64,000 nt of DNA. Source: Novipirellula aureliae. Lineage in GTDB: Bacteria; Planctomycetota; Planctomycetia; Pirellulales; Pirellulaceae. The notes beneath the pieces are model-generated. The model was not told where the DNA came from, did not search any database, and was given only the letters and a program-made list of their open reading frames with translations. The translations under genes and the position numbers were made by a program. The DNA is taken from the NCBI RefSeq assembly GCF_007860185.1, contig NZ_SJPY01000006.1, forward strand, positions 238,059 through 302,058. Reading direction: 5' to 3'. Below are positions 43,448 through 52,950 of the stretch, piece by piece; the stretch's first letter is position 1; every line of letters begins with the position of its first letter.

Positions 43448-45769
43448 ATGAGAATACTAATTGGTTTCGCATTCATTTTGACTTCCGCTATTTTCCAAAG
43501 CGCGGAAGCTGTAGAAATGGATGTGAACTGGGAACGCTTTTTAGCTCGTCATGACCTGGTCTGGACGGAGCTTCCAACCGCTTGGCATGACGGCCCGTTT
43601 CTCGGCAACGGCATGCTTGGCTCAATGATTCATCAGATGGATGATCATACGCTGCGAATTAGTCTCGGTCGCGCGGATATGGAAGAGCATCAGCCGCAAG
43701 GAACGGCCTTCATTAAAAACTCCCGCTTGCCGAACGGATATTTTACGCTGAAAACCGTCGGTAAAATGACGGGGTTTGCAGGCCGACTGGATCTTTATCA
43801 TGCGGAAACCCGAGTGCAGGTAAAAACGGAGCTGGGAACCATTGACATTCGTGGGCTGGTTCACAGCAATGAGATGGTGATCTTCTATGATCTTGAGCCG
43901 TCTGATGGTGAGAAGGCATTCCAGCTGGATTTTGTTCCTCTCAAAGCCATCTCGCCGGCGCGTCTGCAGGCGGAGCTTGCCATCAAGGAACAGGGCAATC
44001 GAGCGCCGAGCAGCCGACTTGGGTGGGCGCAATCACCGTATAAATACAACCCCGACCCAACGCTAACCAAGCTGGACGGATTTTCCGTTTCCAAACAACC
44101 GCTGACCTGCGGCGGGGAGAACGGAACGGCATGGATCGTTAAAGAGCGGTCGAAGGGTCGCAAAGAGCTGTTCATTTCCATTGAACACAGCTACCCAGAG
44201 GCTACGGCTACGGCCGATGCGGTCGCCCATCTGAAGGCCATTGAAAATGAGCCGCTTGATCAGTTTGTTGCCAGGCATCGGAAATGGTGGCACGAGTATT
44301 ATCCGCAGAGTTTCATCAGCATTGATGATACTCGCATGGAAAGCTTTTACTGGATCCAGGTTTACAAGTTTGGCTCTGGCGCGCGCAAAGGGCGGGCGTT
44401 CATGGATACCATGGGTCCCTGGATGGTAGAAAATACGGCTTGGGCAAATGGCTGGTTCAATCTGAATACACAGCTGTCCTACTGGTTCCTCTCAACCGCC
44501 AATCGGCTGGAAGTGGCGGAGAGCCTCTTTAGCAAACTCGATGAAAAGCTTCCCCAGCTGATCAAAAATATGCCGCCAGAGTGCGAAGGCAAGTGCGCTG
44601 GAATTAGTGCGATTACGCCGCAGACCTTTATCAGCCCAGTTGGCCGAGTTGGCGGCGGATATACCGGTGAGCTGCTGTGGACCTGCCATGATTACTGGCT
44701 CATGCTCCAACGCACCATGGATGCTCAGCGCAGCACCGAAAAGTTCTTCCCCTTGCTGAAGGCGACCGTCAATACCTATCTCTATTTGATGAAAGAGGGG
44801 AACGATGGAAAGATTCATCTGCCCAACACGAAAAATCCCGAATATGGCAACGGTGAGGACTGCAATTTCAATCTGGCACTATTCCGTTGGGGCTGTAAAA
44901 CGCTCGTATACATCGATGAGCGATATGGCATCAATGATCCGCTGTTACCAACGTGGAAGGATGTCCTTGAACGTCTAGTGGATTATCCAGTCGATGAAAC
45001 CGGATTTATGATCGCCAAGGGTTATCCCTTCGCGAAATCCCATCGCCATTACTCGCACCTGATGATGATCTATCCGTTGATCGAGGTAAGCTGGGATCAG
45101 CCCGAGAATCGTGAGCTGATCAAAAAATCGGTAGACCACTGGATCAATTATCCTGGCACTGGCAATGCGGGCTATTCGTTCAGCGGTGCGGCAGCGATGT
45201 ATGCATTGATGGAGAACGGCGAAGAAGCGGCGCGGTATCTGGATATATTTATGCGAATGCAGGAGCTGTTCCCGCAGAGCCCAGGGAAGATCTGGTGTAC
45301 GACCATGTACACGGAAACCGGGCGCATTCAGCCGGTCACGGAAACGCCGCTTTCGCTCTGCGATTCGATGCAGCTGATGCTGTTGCAAAGCAGAGGAGAT
45401 AAAACCCTGGTGTTCCCGGCGGTTCCCGCGTCATGGAAGAACGTCAGCTTTGCCGGACTCTTGGCAGCCGGCGGCTTTGAGGTCAGCGCGAAGCGTGCGA
45501 ACGGCAAAACCGCGTTTGTCTGTATCAAGAGTAAGGCAGGTGAGCCGTGTCTGCTGCAGACCGATATCCAACTCAAGCGTGTTGAAGGCATTCCCGAATC
45601 AGCCGTTCAACAGGTGGAAGAGGGCCTGTTCAAAATTGACATGAAGAAAGGAGATCAGGTGACCTTCTTTGCGGACGGAGAGGTGAGCGCATCCGTCAGC
45701 CCGGTCAAGGCCGAGCCGGAAGACAGCAATACTTTTGGCTTGAACGAGCGATATAACCGAGAAGGCTGA
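43448..45769 (+). CDS. Exported GH95 alpha-L-fucosidase/galactosidase-like enzyme
   Basis: 773 residues; signal peptide 1-21 (FAFILTSAIFQSAEA). N-terminal beta super-sandwich with GPFLGNGMLGSMIHQ, then an alpha/alpha barrel: MDTMGPWMVENTAWANGWFN, HRHYSHLMMIYPLIEV and TETPLSLCDSMQLMLLQS, and a C-terminal beta domain. The order and motifs match GH95, which removes alpha-1,2-linked L-fucose or L-galactose by inversion. It is of normal family length, unlike the fused paralogue at 5618-9559, and ends just after the NTFGLN sequence where that protein continues into its propeller linker (NLFGLN). Which sugar it prefers cannot be told here. Confidence 0.9.
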   Translation: MRILIGFAFILTSAIFQSAEAVEMDVNWERFLARHDLVWTELPTAWHDGPFLGNGMLGSMIHQMDDHTLRISLGRADMEEHQPQGTAFIKNSRLPNGYFTLKTVGKMTGFAGRLDLYHAETRVQVKTELGTIDIRGLVHSNEMVIFYDLEPSDGEKAFQLDFVPLKAISPARLQAELAIKEQGNRAPSSRLGWAQSPYKYNPDPTLTKLDGFSVSKQPLTCGGENGTAWIVKERSKGRKELFISIEHSYPEATATADAVAHLKAIENEPLDQFVARHRKWWHEYYPQSFISIDDTRMESFYWIQVYKFGSGARKGRAFMDTMGPWMVENTAWANGWFNLNTQLSYWFLSTANRLEVAESLFSKLDEKLPQLIKNMPPECEGKCAGISAITPQTFISPVGRVGGGYTGELLWTCHDYWLMLQRTMDAQRSTEKFFPLLKATVNTYLYLMKEGNDGKIHLPNTKNPEYGNGEDCNFNLALFRWGCKTLVYIDERYGINDPLLPTWKDVLERLVDYPVDETGFMIAKGYPFAKSHRHYSHLMMIYPLIEVSWDQPENRELIKKSVDHWINYPGTGNAGYSFSGAAAMYALMENGEEAARYLDIFMRMQELFPQSPGKIWCTTMYTETGRIQPVTETPLSLCDSMQLMLLQSRGDKTLVFPAVPASWKNVSFAGLLAAGGFEVSAKRANGKTAFVCIKSKAGEPCLLQTDIQLKRVEGIPESAVQQVEEGLFKIDMKKGDQVTFFADGEVSASVSPVKAEPEDSNTFGLNERYNREG

Positions 45770-45873
45770 TTGAAGGTTCGGTAGATGTTCACGAGAAATA
45801 CTATCGATGTTGTGAGAAAGGTAACCCTTCAGGATCGCGATCAATCGGAAGATTTCTCAGATGGAGAGCGTGC

Positions 45874-45933
45874 GAAGATGCGAGTCAGAAGATCGTTGTT
45901 GCGGATGCTGTCGAAGGATTTGTGAATCACTAG
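45874..45933 (+). pseudogene. Tail of a lost GH28-like gene
   Basis: EDASQKIVVADAVEGFVNH then stop, in one frame. Intact GH28 genes here end KEDARSETVIDDVEGFVNH (37059) and GDDARQKIVLDDVQDFVNH (33353). No recognisable GH28 sequence remains upstream of it. Confidence 0.75.
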
Positions 45934-45939
45934 CGGACT

Positions 45940-46009
45940 GCGAGAGGACTAGCAGCAATTTTTTCCGGCCAAGCTCGTAGGTGATGTGTTTTCGAATCGA
46001 CGTAATTAA
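45940..46009 (+). pseudogene. Tail of a lost sulfatase gene
   Basis: FFPAKLVGDVFSNRRN then TAA at 46007 matches the end of the sulfatase at 35350 (TLPAKPEGDVFSAERN). Just upstream gagaggactagcagcaa matches its gagagctggcaagatact but with a shifted frame. It lies directly after the GH28 tail and 22 bp before the next gene. Confidence 0.7.
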
Positions 46010-46031
46010 GTCAAGTTGAAATTGAGCGTTA

Positions 46032-49000
46032 ATGATGAAAGTCAAGATAGCAATGGTGAAGCCATTTGTTGCCGTGATGGCTGGGTTGTTCGTAGGGGCA
46101 GCCTCTTTATCAGGGGCACAGACGGATACGGTGGAGACGATGTCGCCGCCCGAGATCTGGGAGGGCTATGATCCTCGCGCGGAGCCGCTTGATGAGGAGG
46201 TCCTGAAGACCTGGGAGCAAGACGGGGTTCGCTATAAAGAGGTTTATTTTAACGGCGAGCAGTTTGACGGCGAGTATGTGCGGATTTACGGGATGTATGC
46301 GGCCCCCATCGGCGGCAAAAACCTGCCCGCTTTGGTTCACCTCCACGGAGGTGGGCAGACGGTTAATGAAAGCTGGCTCAAAACGCTGACCAGTCGCGGG
46401 TATGCAGTGATGACATTTAACTGGGGCGGTGAGTGGCCAAACCGGCAACGCTATACGTTATGGAATGGGGTCGAGAATGGTGACCATAAGAACCGAACAC
46501 GACGCGAGGTGACCCTCCCCACCCCACGGAGCGACTCCTACTATCTGTGGACGCAGGCTTCGATGCGGGCGGTGACCTATCTGGAGCGACAGCCGGAGGT
46601 GAATCCGGACAAGATCGGGGCCTACGGCATCTCCATGGGCGGCTCGATGATGTGGAATATTGCCTTTGACTCGCGCATTGAGGCGGGTTGCGCGATCTAT
46701 GGCACCGGGTGGAATACTTATACCTATGAAGATACAAGATATTCGGTCGGGATGCCGGAACATCAGCCCAGTGCAAATGATCTGCGCTGGCGTGCGTCGC
46801 TGGCTCCGGAGGCGTCGGCTCCCTATGTGAAGTTTCCCATGTTGTTTTTGAGCTCCACCAACGACCGTCACGGCTATATGGATCGTGCGGAGCAAACATT
46901 GGATTTGATTCCGGCAGGCGTGCCCAGGGCGTGGGCACTGACGCCGCGTTTACGCCATCATATCGGTTTGGATTTTGTCCATGACCTGCCTGCCTGGTTT
47001 GATGTGCACCTAAAGGGTGAGGGCGTCTGGCCGGACAATCCGGAAACGGCCATGACATTGGGGCAAAATGCGGTTCCTCAGTTTACGGTGAATCCGGCGA
47101 ATAAGCAGGATGTGGTGAAGGTAGAGGTGTTCTACGGACTTGAAACGCCCTTCGCCGTTAATCGGCACTGGCGTAATGCAACGGTGCGTGAGTCCGGAGG
47201 CCGGTATATCGCAACGACCCCCGTGATGAACGCGGCCGAATATCTGTTTGCATTTGCGAATATCTTTTATAAATCGGGCGTCGTCATTTCGAGTCCGCTG
47301 GAAGCCGTGATCCCATCAACCATGGGTGCGGCGGCAACGATTAAGGAGCCCTCCCGTGTTTTCTACGACGGTCAGGAGGGGGTAGGAAGCTGGACGCGAA
47401 ACTCGACCGGCACCGATCCAATTCCCGGACGAATCGATAAGCGGCTCATGGCGGCGGTGGGGCCAGAAGGCAAGCCTGGATTTTCTGCCGATCGCGTGAA
47501 CCCTTTTACCTACGCGCCCAGTGATCCTGAGTTTCGCGCCCCCAAAGGGGCTTCGCTGCAGTTCGATATCAAAACAGAGACCGGCGAGGAATTTGCCGTG
47601 AAGTTGCACAAGAACTATTGGGTGGCTGACTTTCAGACCTATTCTTGCAAGGTTGACTTGGATGCGGATCGTGGATGGCAGACGGTGACCTTGCCGTCGT
47701 CCCGCTTTCAGAATGACAAAGGCGGCGCGTCGCTTGGTGACACGATCAATGAGGTGGGGGGACTGGAACTGTCACCGCAGAACAGAAAGTGGCAGGACAC
47801 GAAGGTGATCTTTCGCAACTTCCGTTGGGTCGGGGGCGAGTACGTGCCTCATGTGCATGCGTATCGAAAGAAGGATGCCGAGTTAGTCGCAGGCGTAACC
47901 TCCAGCGATGACGCGGATCATTTACAGGATCATGAAGCCGTGAAATCAAACGATGGCAACGCGTCACACTCTGTAGACGCGTTGCGGAAGGAGGATGATG
48001 AATTCAGCAACTTGCGGAGGGTTAAAGAGGAGAGCGTTTTTAACATTAAAACCTACGGTGCCATTGGTGATGGGGTTGCCGTGAGTACGGAATCGGTTCA
48101 GAAGGCCATTGATGCCTGTCATGCTGCAGGAGGGGGAGTGGTTTGGGTTCCTACAGGCGAATACGTGATCGGCACGATCAGATTGAAAAGCAACATCACT
48201 CTCACCCTCGATCATGGAGCGAGCTTGCTGGGCAGTCAGGATTTTGCGGACTACGCCACCGATCTTACGAAACCCAGAGAAGGATGGGCTCAGTGTCTTA
48301 TCTATGCCGAAGATGCTACTCACATAACGATAGAGGGGCTTGGGGTCATAGACGGCCGGGGAACGCGAGAAGCGTTTCCCTGGGGGAAAGGACCAAGTCC
48401 TCGACTGATGCGGATGGAAAACTGTGATCATCTTAAGTTTTCCGGTGTTACCTATCGAAGATCAGCGTTTTGGGGACTTCACTTAGTCGACTGTCGAAAT
48501 GTTCATTTTGATGCGGTCACGATCTTCTCCAGAGAGAACAATCGCGGTAATGATGGCATCGATATGGATGGCTGCGAAAACGTATTGGTTGAAAATTGTG
48601 ACATCAATTCTGGGGATGATGCCATTTGCCTAAAGAGTTCACTCAACCCTTGTAGAAACATTGTCGTCAGAAACTGTAAGGTATCGAGTGGTACCGCTCC
48701 TCTGAAATTTGGCGCCTCTTCATATGGTGGGTTCATCGATGTCCGTGTCACCAACTGTTACTTTTACGACAGTCCCTCGGGGGCCATTAAACTCGAATTG
48801 GTCGATGGCGGACGCCTAGAGAATGTAGCCATCTCCCGAATCGTTATGGAGGATGTGGGCAATCCAATTTTCATTCGCTTGGGCAGTCGAGGCCGCACGT
48901 ACGACAAATCTCCTAAAGGTGACGAACGCGTTAGGGCAGAGGTGGGGTCGGTGAAGAATATCCGCATCAGCGACGTGGTGGCGGAAGTGACCATGGAAAA

Positions 49001-49343
49001 CAAGACGAAAGCGATCTCCGACCTGACCGACAGAGAGAAGAGCAAGGCCGGTCCCATCATGATCACAGGCATTCCTGGCCACATGATTGAGGACGTTGTC
49101 CTCGAGAATATTAAAATCTCCTATCCGGGTTATGGTAGCGAAGAAGAAGCGAAGCGAGTTGTACCAGAGGATGAAGATCGCTATCCGGAGCAATTTTTCT
49201 TTGGAGTGCTACCGGCTTGGGGTGCCTATATCCGTCATGCCAAAAATGTCGAGTTCAACAACGTCGAGTTAACGCTCCGCGGCGAGGACGCGCGCCAGAA
49301 AATCGTATTGGATGATGTAATTTCATTCAATGAAATCAACTGA
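46032..49343 (+). CDS. Esterase + beta-sandwich + GH28-like fusion enzyme
   Basis: 1103 residues; signal peptide about 1-30 (AVMAGLFVGAASLSGA). Residues ~40-330 are an alpha/beta hydrolase (VHLHGGGQTVNESW, GISMGG with Ser201, SSTNDRHGYM, RHHIGLD), followed by a small beta unit to ~420. Residues ~430-605 are a beta-sandwich (FYDGQEGVGSWTRN, LQFDIKTETGEEFAVKL) resembling CBM11/CIA30-type folds. A charged linker spans 605-667. From 668 there is a GH28-like beta-helix (FNIKTYGAIGDGV, GNDGIDMDGCENVLVENCD, SGDDAICLKSS, TAPLKFGASSYGG). The GH28 part is closest to 33353-34810. It likely deacylates and cleaves one glycan. Catalytic order is the reverse of 28069-31212. Confidence 0.87.
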   Translation: MMKVKIAMVKPFVAVMAGLFVGAASLSGAQTDTVETMSPPEIWEGYDPRAEPLDEEVLKTWEQDGVRYKEVYFNGEQFDGEYVRIYGMYAAPIGGKNLPALVHLHGGGQTVNESWLKTLTSRGYAVMTFNWGGEWPNRQRYTLWNGVENGDHKNRTRREVTLPTPRSDSYYLWTQASMRAVTYLERQPEVNPDKIGAYGISMGGSMMWNIAFDSRIEAGCAIYGTGWNTYTYEDTRYSVGMPEHQPSANDLRWRASLAPEASAPYVKFPMLFLSSTNDRHGYMDRAEQTLDLIPAGVPRAWALTPRLRHHIGLDFVHDLPAWFDVHLKGEGVWPDNPETAMTLGQNAVPQFTVNPANKQDVVKVEVFYGLETPFAVNRHWRNATVRESGGRYIATTPVMNAAEYLFAFANIFYKSGVVISSPLEAVIPSTMGAAATIKEPSRVFYDGQEGVGSWTRNSTGTDPIPGRIDKRLMAAVGPEGKPGFSADRVNPFTYAPSDPEFRAPKGASLQFDIKTETGEEFAVKLHKNYWVADFQTYSCKVDLDADRGWQTVTLPSSRFQNDKGGASLGDTINEVGGLELSPQNRKWQDTKVIFRNFRWVGGEYVPHVHAYRKKDAELVAGVTSSDDADHLQDHEAVKSNDGNASHSVDALRKEDDEFSNLRRVKEESVFNIKTYGAIGDGVAVSTESVQKAIDACHAAGGGVVWVPTGEYVIGTIRLKSNITLTLDHGASLLGSQDFADYATDLTKPREGWAQCLIYAEDATHITIEGLGVIDGRGTREAFPWGKGPSPRLMRMENCDHLKFSGVTYRRSAFWGLHLVDCRNVHFDAVTIFSRENNRGNDGIDMDGCENVLVENCDINSGDDAICLKSSLNPCRNIVVRNCKVSSGTAPLKFGASSYGGFIDVRVTNCYFYDSPSGAIKLELVDGGRLENVAISRIVMEDVGNPIFIRLGSRGRTYDKSPKGDERVRAEVGSVKNIRISDVVAEVTMENKTKAISDLTDREKSKAGPIMITGIPGHMIEDVVLENIKISYPGYGSEEEAKRVVPEDEDRYPEQFFFGVLPAWGAYIRHAKNVEFNNVELTLRGEDARQKIVLDDVISFNEIN

Positions 49344-49363
49344 AAGTTTTCCCCTGCTATTTC

Positions 49364-50500
49364 ATGAAAGGTTTACTAATGAATCGGCTCCACTTTAAAA
49401 ATCAATCAGAGTTCATAACCCCAACGCACAAAGGCAAACGGCTTTTGCAGGTCGCGGTGGTTTTGGCAATCCTGATCCCCGGAACTCTCCACGCGGAACC
49501 TGCGGGGCCGGGCGACTGGTCCAAAGTGCGTCTTTTCGGCCACGCTTTCCGGAATGGCGACTATACGCCGGAACAATACGCGTTCATCCGGGACAATTTC
49601 CATATTTTCACGATTGAAAAGCGGCATGCAAAGGATATTTACGGCGCAACGAGTACTGAAAAAGCTGCCGCGGAAACCGCAAAGAAACTCGTGCAGAACA
49701 ACCCGGACATGCGCGTACTTTTCTACTGGAGTACCAACACAGCCTATAGCCAATTCTATACCACCATTCGGGATATGGTTGCACAACACCCGGACTGGGT
49801 AGAGGAGGTTCGCAAAGGAACCGTCCGCTGGACCTATCCCAATGAAACCGCCCGCAACTGGTGGGCGGATACGGCTGACCAAGTGGTCAAAGAGAGTGCA
49901 TTGAACGGGGTTTTCGGCGACGGCGCTCCTGGAGCCAACGCGCGCGGCCAATTGGAAAGTGTAGAGGCCTGCCTGGATCGACTATCCAGTTTCGCCATCT
50001 ACAATGGCTACCGAGTCCAAACCCCCACCCGATGCGCCGCCGGGGCCAGCACGCTCGCTCATGCGGACGGCGTTTTTTGCGAAGCTTTTTTTCGTTCCAG
50101 TGTCGAGACCGCGGATGAAGGCGTGAAGCTGATGGAGGAACTGTTAGCCATTCCATCCGACAAATACATTCTTTGTCGCGGAGCCGGTGACAGCCCCTTT
50201 GGCTCTACCCACGACTTTACACTCGCCTGCTACCTAATCATCGCCAACGACTACTCTTTCTACAGTTGGGGTGGTCGCAGGAACTCCTATGCCGCAGACG
50301 ACTCGCTCATTTACTGGTCCGAAGATTTCGATCGAGAGATCGGAAAACCGCTGGGCAAGGCCACTCGAGACGGCTACGTTTATCATCGGGAATTTGAACA
50401 CTGTAGCGTCAATGTAGACTTGGAAGCAAAGACGTCGTCCATTACTTGGAAACCCGTGGATAAAGCTTTAACGCAGCCAAAAGATGCTTTAAACGAATAA
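49364..50500 (+). CDS. Exported TIM-barrel-like putative glycoside hydrolase (copy 3 of 3)
   Basis: 378 residues; ATG at 49364 or 49379. Signal segment LLQVAVVLAILIPGTLHA. Shares with 1759-2973 and 24303-25442 the IFTIEKRHAKDIYG strand (Glu-Lys), VLFYWSTNTA, NWWADTADQVV, and GVFGDGAPG, in which Asp is kept while FID becomes FGD. Also shared are DYSFYSWGG and a TWK-type beta end, here extended by about 15 residues. Relation to GHL15-type hypothetical glycosidases is by pattern. It lies 20 bp after the esterase-GH28 fusion and 47 bp before a GH29 gene; all three copies neighbour a GH29. Confidence 0.72.
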   Translation: MKGLLMNRLHFKNQSEFITPTHKGKRLLQVAVVLAILIPGTLHAEPAGPGDWSKVRLFGHAFRNGDYTPEQYAFIRDNFHIFTIEKRHAKDIYGATSTEKAAAETAKKLVQNNPDMRVLFYWSTNTAYSQFYTTIRDMVAQHPDWVEEVRKGTVRWTYPNETARNWWADTADQVVKESALNGVFGDGAPGANARGQLESVEACLDRLSSFAIYNGYRVQTPTRCAAGASTLAHADGVFCEAFFRSSVETADEGVKLMEELLAIPSDKYILCRGAGDSPFGSTHDFTLACYLIIANDYSFYSWGGRRNSYAADDSLIYWSEDFDREIGKPLGKATRDGYVYHREFEHCSVNVDLEAKTSSITWKPVDKALTQPKDALNE

Positions 50501-50547
50501 ACCAAAATGCGAACCAATAGAAACTTCAAATTGCAAGGACAACAAAG

Positions 50548-51948
50548 ATGAAGATCGTTTTTAACTTGGCGTTTGTTTTACTGTTTCCAATGGGTTGCTG
50601 GGCCGTGGACAACCTGTCTCATGTACCGCAAATCAATGAAACCCAAGACGAGCGTGACAAACGCATGGAGTGGTTCCGTGATGCCAAGTTTGGTCTTTTT
50701 GTTCACTGGGGTCCCTGCAGTATTACGCAGACGGAAATCAGTTGGGGACGGGATGCCGAACGTACCATGGATATCCGGAATGGGGCCAAGCCTTCCGAGC
50801 AAGTCGAACGCTACGGACATGATTTCTACATCCCTGGGGATCTGTACGACAGTTTGTACAAGTATTTTAACCCGGTGAAGTTTGATGCGGATCAGTGGGT
50901 GCAGACCGCTCGTGATGCGGGGATGCAGTACATCGTGTTCACGGCGAAACACCATGATGGCTTTTCCAATTATCACACCAAACTGTCTGACCACTCGATC
51001 GCGAACACACCCTTTCAGAGGGATATCGTCAAAGAGTTGACCGATGCCTGTCATAAGGTCGGGATGAAGGTAGGACTCTATTATTCCACACGTGATTGGT
51101 ATCACTCTGACTACTTGGTCGGTGACAACGTGGAATATGATACCTTCTACCGTGGCCAAGTGGAGGAACTGCTGACGAACTACGGTGACGTGGATGTGAT
51201 CTGGTTTGATCATGTCGGTGGCAGGGATTGGAGCAAGTGGAAGTTCGATGAACTCTTCGCGATGATGTATGAGCGCAATCCCGATTTAATCATCAACGAT
51301 CGCGGGGCAAAATTTTGTGGTCCCAGAACCCCAGAGGACAAGGGTCCGCCCACGGCTGAAATCGAGACCATGACCAAGGGTGATTTCTATACACCGGAGG
51401 GACGAATTGGAAAAATGGACATTGCCAAGGATTGGGAGTCCTGCATTCATGTCGGCAAGGGCTGGTCCTATCGCGGTGAGGGAGGATTCAAAACGCCGGA
51501 AGAGTGCATTCAAATGCTGGTGAGTTGCACCACCGGAGGTGGTAACCTGCTGTTGAACTTTGGCCCCCGTCCGGACGGGACGTTTACCGATGCGGAGACC
51601 CAGGTTGCGATGGCGATGGGCCAGTGGCTGAAGACTTATGGCGATGCCATCTACGGCACTCGGGGGGGGCCTTATCGCAACGGAACTTGGGGCGGATCCT
51701 GCCACAAGGGCGACAAACTCTACCTGCATGTATTGGAGTGGCCAGCGGATGGCTTGGTGTTGGATGCACTGCCTGCCAAGGTCCTCTCGGCTCGCACTCT
51801 AACCGACGGGAAAGTCACCTTCTCACAGAGTGATAAGGAATTGGCAGTTAATGTGGCGTCAAGCGATCGCGAGACCCCCGTTACCGTTATTGAATTGACG
51901 CTTGACCAAACGCTCTCGCCCGGAACGATCGTCGGTAGCGTCCGCTAA
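50548..51948 (+). CDS. Secreted alpha-L-fucosidase, GH29
   Basis: 466 residues; signal peptide 1-20 (LAFVLLFPMGCWA). Motifs: FGLFVHWGPCSITQTEISW, FTAKHHDGFSNYHTKLSDHS, GMKVGLYYSTRDWYHSDYLV, VDVIWFDHVGG (Asp nucleophile), GNLLLNFGPRPDG. Closest to the GH29 at 305-1729 across the protein, including the EISW insertion and GTRGGPYRNGTWGG; the two probably share a substrate, while the pair at 21-24 kb belongs to another branch. A good aaggac site precedes the ATG at 50548. Confidence 0.93.
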   Translation: MKIVFNLAFVLLFPMGCWAVDNLSHVPQINETQDERDKRMEWFRDAKFGLFVHWGPCSITQTEISWGRDAERTMDIRNGAKPSEQVERYGHDFYIPGDLYDSLYKYFNPVKFDADQWVQTARDAGMQYIVFTAKHHDGFSNYHTKLSDHSIANTPFQRDIVKELTDACHKVGMKVGLYYSTRDWYHSDYLVGDNVEYDTFYRGQVEELLTNYGDVDVIWFDHVGGRDWSKWKFDELFAMMYERNPDLIINDRGAKFCGPRTPEDKGPPTAEIETMTKGDFYTPEGRIGKMDIAKDWESCIHVGKGWSYRGEGGFKTPEECIQMLVSCTTGGGNLLLNFGPRPDGTFTDAETQVAMAMGQWLKTYGDAIYGTRGGPYRNGTWGGSCHKGDKLYLHVLEWPADGLVLDALPAKVLSARTLTDGKVTFSQSDKELAVNVASSDRETPVTVIELTLDQTLSPGTIVGSVR

Positions 51949-51966
51949 ACAAACAGAAGACCCATT

Positions 51967-52916
51967 ATGAAATTTTCACCAACGATCATTTCAGTACTAT
52001 TGCTCATCGTGTCGGCCACCGTTTGTACGGCCCAACAGGGGGCGAACCAACCCAATGTCCTATTCATCTTTGGGGATGACTGGGGTTATGGAGACTTGGG
52101 TTGCTATGGACATACCGAACTGGCAACACCCAACCTGGATAAGCTTGCTTCGCAAGGCACCAAGTACACCCAGTTCCATGTCACGAGCGGCGTATGCTCG
52201 CCAAGCAGAACTTCGGTGATCACCGGACATTTCCCGGCACGGCATCGGGTACACGGGCACTTTGCCGGTAACGTACCGAATGCCCGTCGAGGCATGCCTA
52301 ACTGGCTCGATGAAACGTTGCCCGTATACTTGCCACGACTCATGCGGGAAGCAGGCTATAAGACGGGCCATTTTGGCAAATGGCATCTGGGTGGGGGAGG
52401 ACTACCGCACGGTGATCTGTCTGCTCCGGAACCCGCTCCGGAACTCAAGGAGTACGGATATGATGAGCCCCGGGTCTGGAACGGCAATGGTCCGACTTGG
52501 AATGGCGATCAGTTATGGCCGACGACCCGATACATGGATGATGACCGAGTGTGGGTGCAAAACTCAAGTCGGCTTGCTGTCGATGCAACCATCGATTTCA
52601 TCGAGAGGAATCGAGACAAGGGACCCGTGTTTGTCAATCTCTGGCTAAAGGACCCACACGGTCCGATCTGGCCCAGCGAAGAACAAAAGGAACCCTATAA
52701 GCATCTGGATGCGGACAAGGAAAAGTATTACGCCGTCATTACCGATGCCGACCATCACATCGGACGATTGATGAAAGCACTCAATCAAATGGGCATCGAG
52801 GAAAATACACTGGTCATGTTCAGTAGCGACAACGGTCCCTCGCCCAACAGCACCCTGAACGAGTTAGCAGGCTGCTAGCGATGTGGGATCAATGGAAGAG
52901 CAGCTTACCAGAATAA
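51967..52916 (+). pseudogene. S1 sulfatase broken by an internal deletion
   Basis: The first 303 codons (to 52878) encode a signal peptide, VLFIFGDDWGYGDLGCYGH, Cys77 in VCSPSRTSVITG, HFGKWHLGGGG, and FSSDNGPSPN, then a premature stop after NELAGC. The C-terminal ~150 residues usual in this family are missing. Overlapping in another frame, 52872-52916 encodes LLAMWDQWKSSLPE and a stop, which matches the tail of the sulfatase at 35350 (LLSMIESWQDTLPAKPE). So the middle of the C-terminal half was deleted out of frame near 52870. A shortened product could be made but lacks the C-terminal subdomain that closes the active site. Confidence 0.8.
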
Positions 52917-52950
52917 AGAATCGGCACCACAAATTGGATTGAGATAACTT

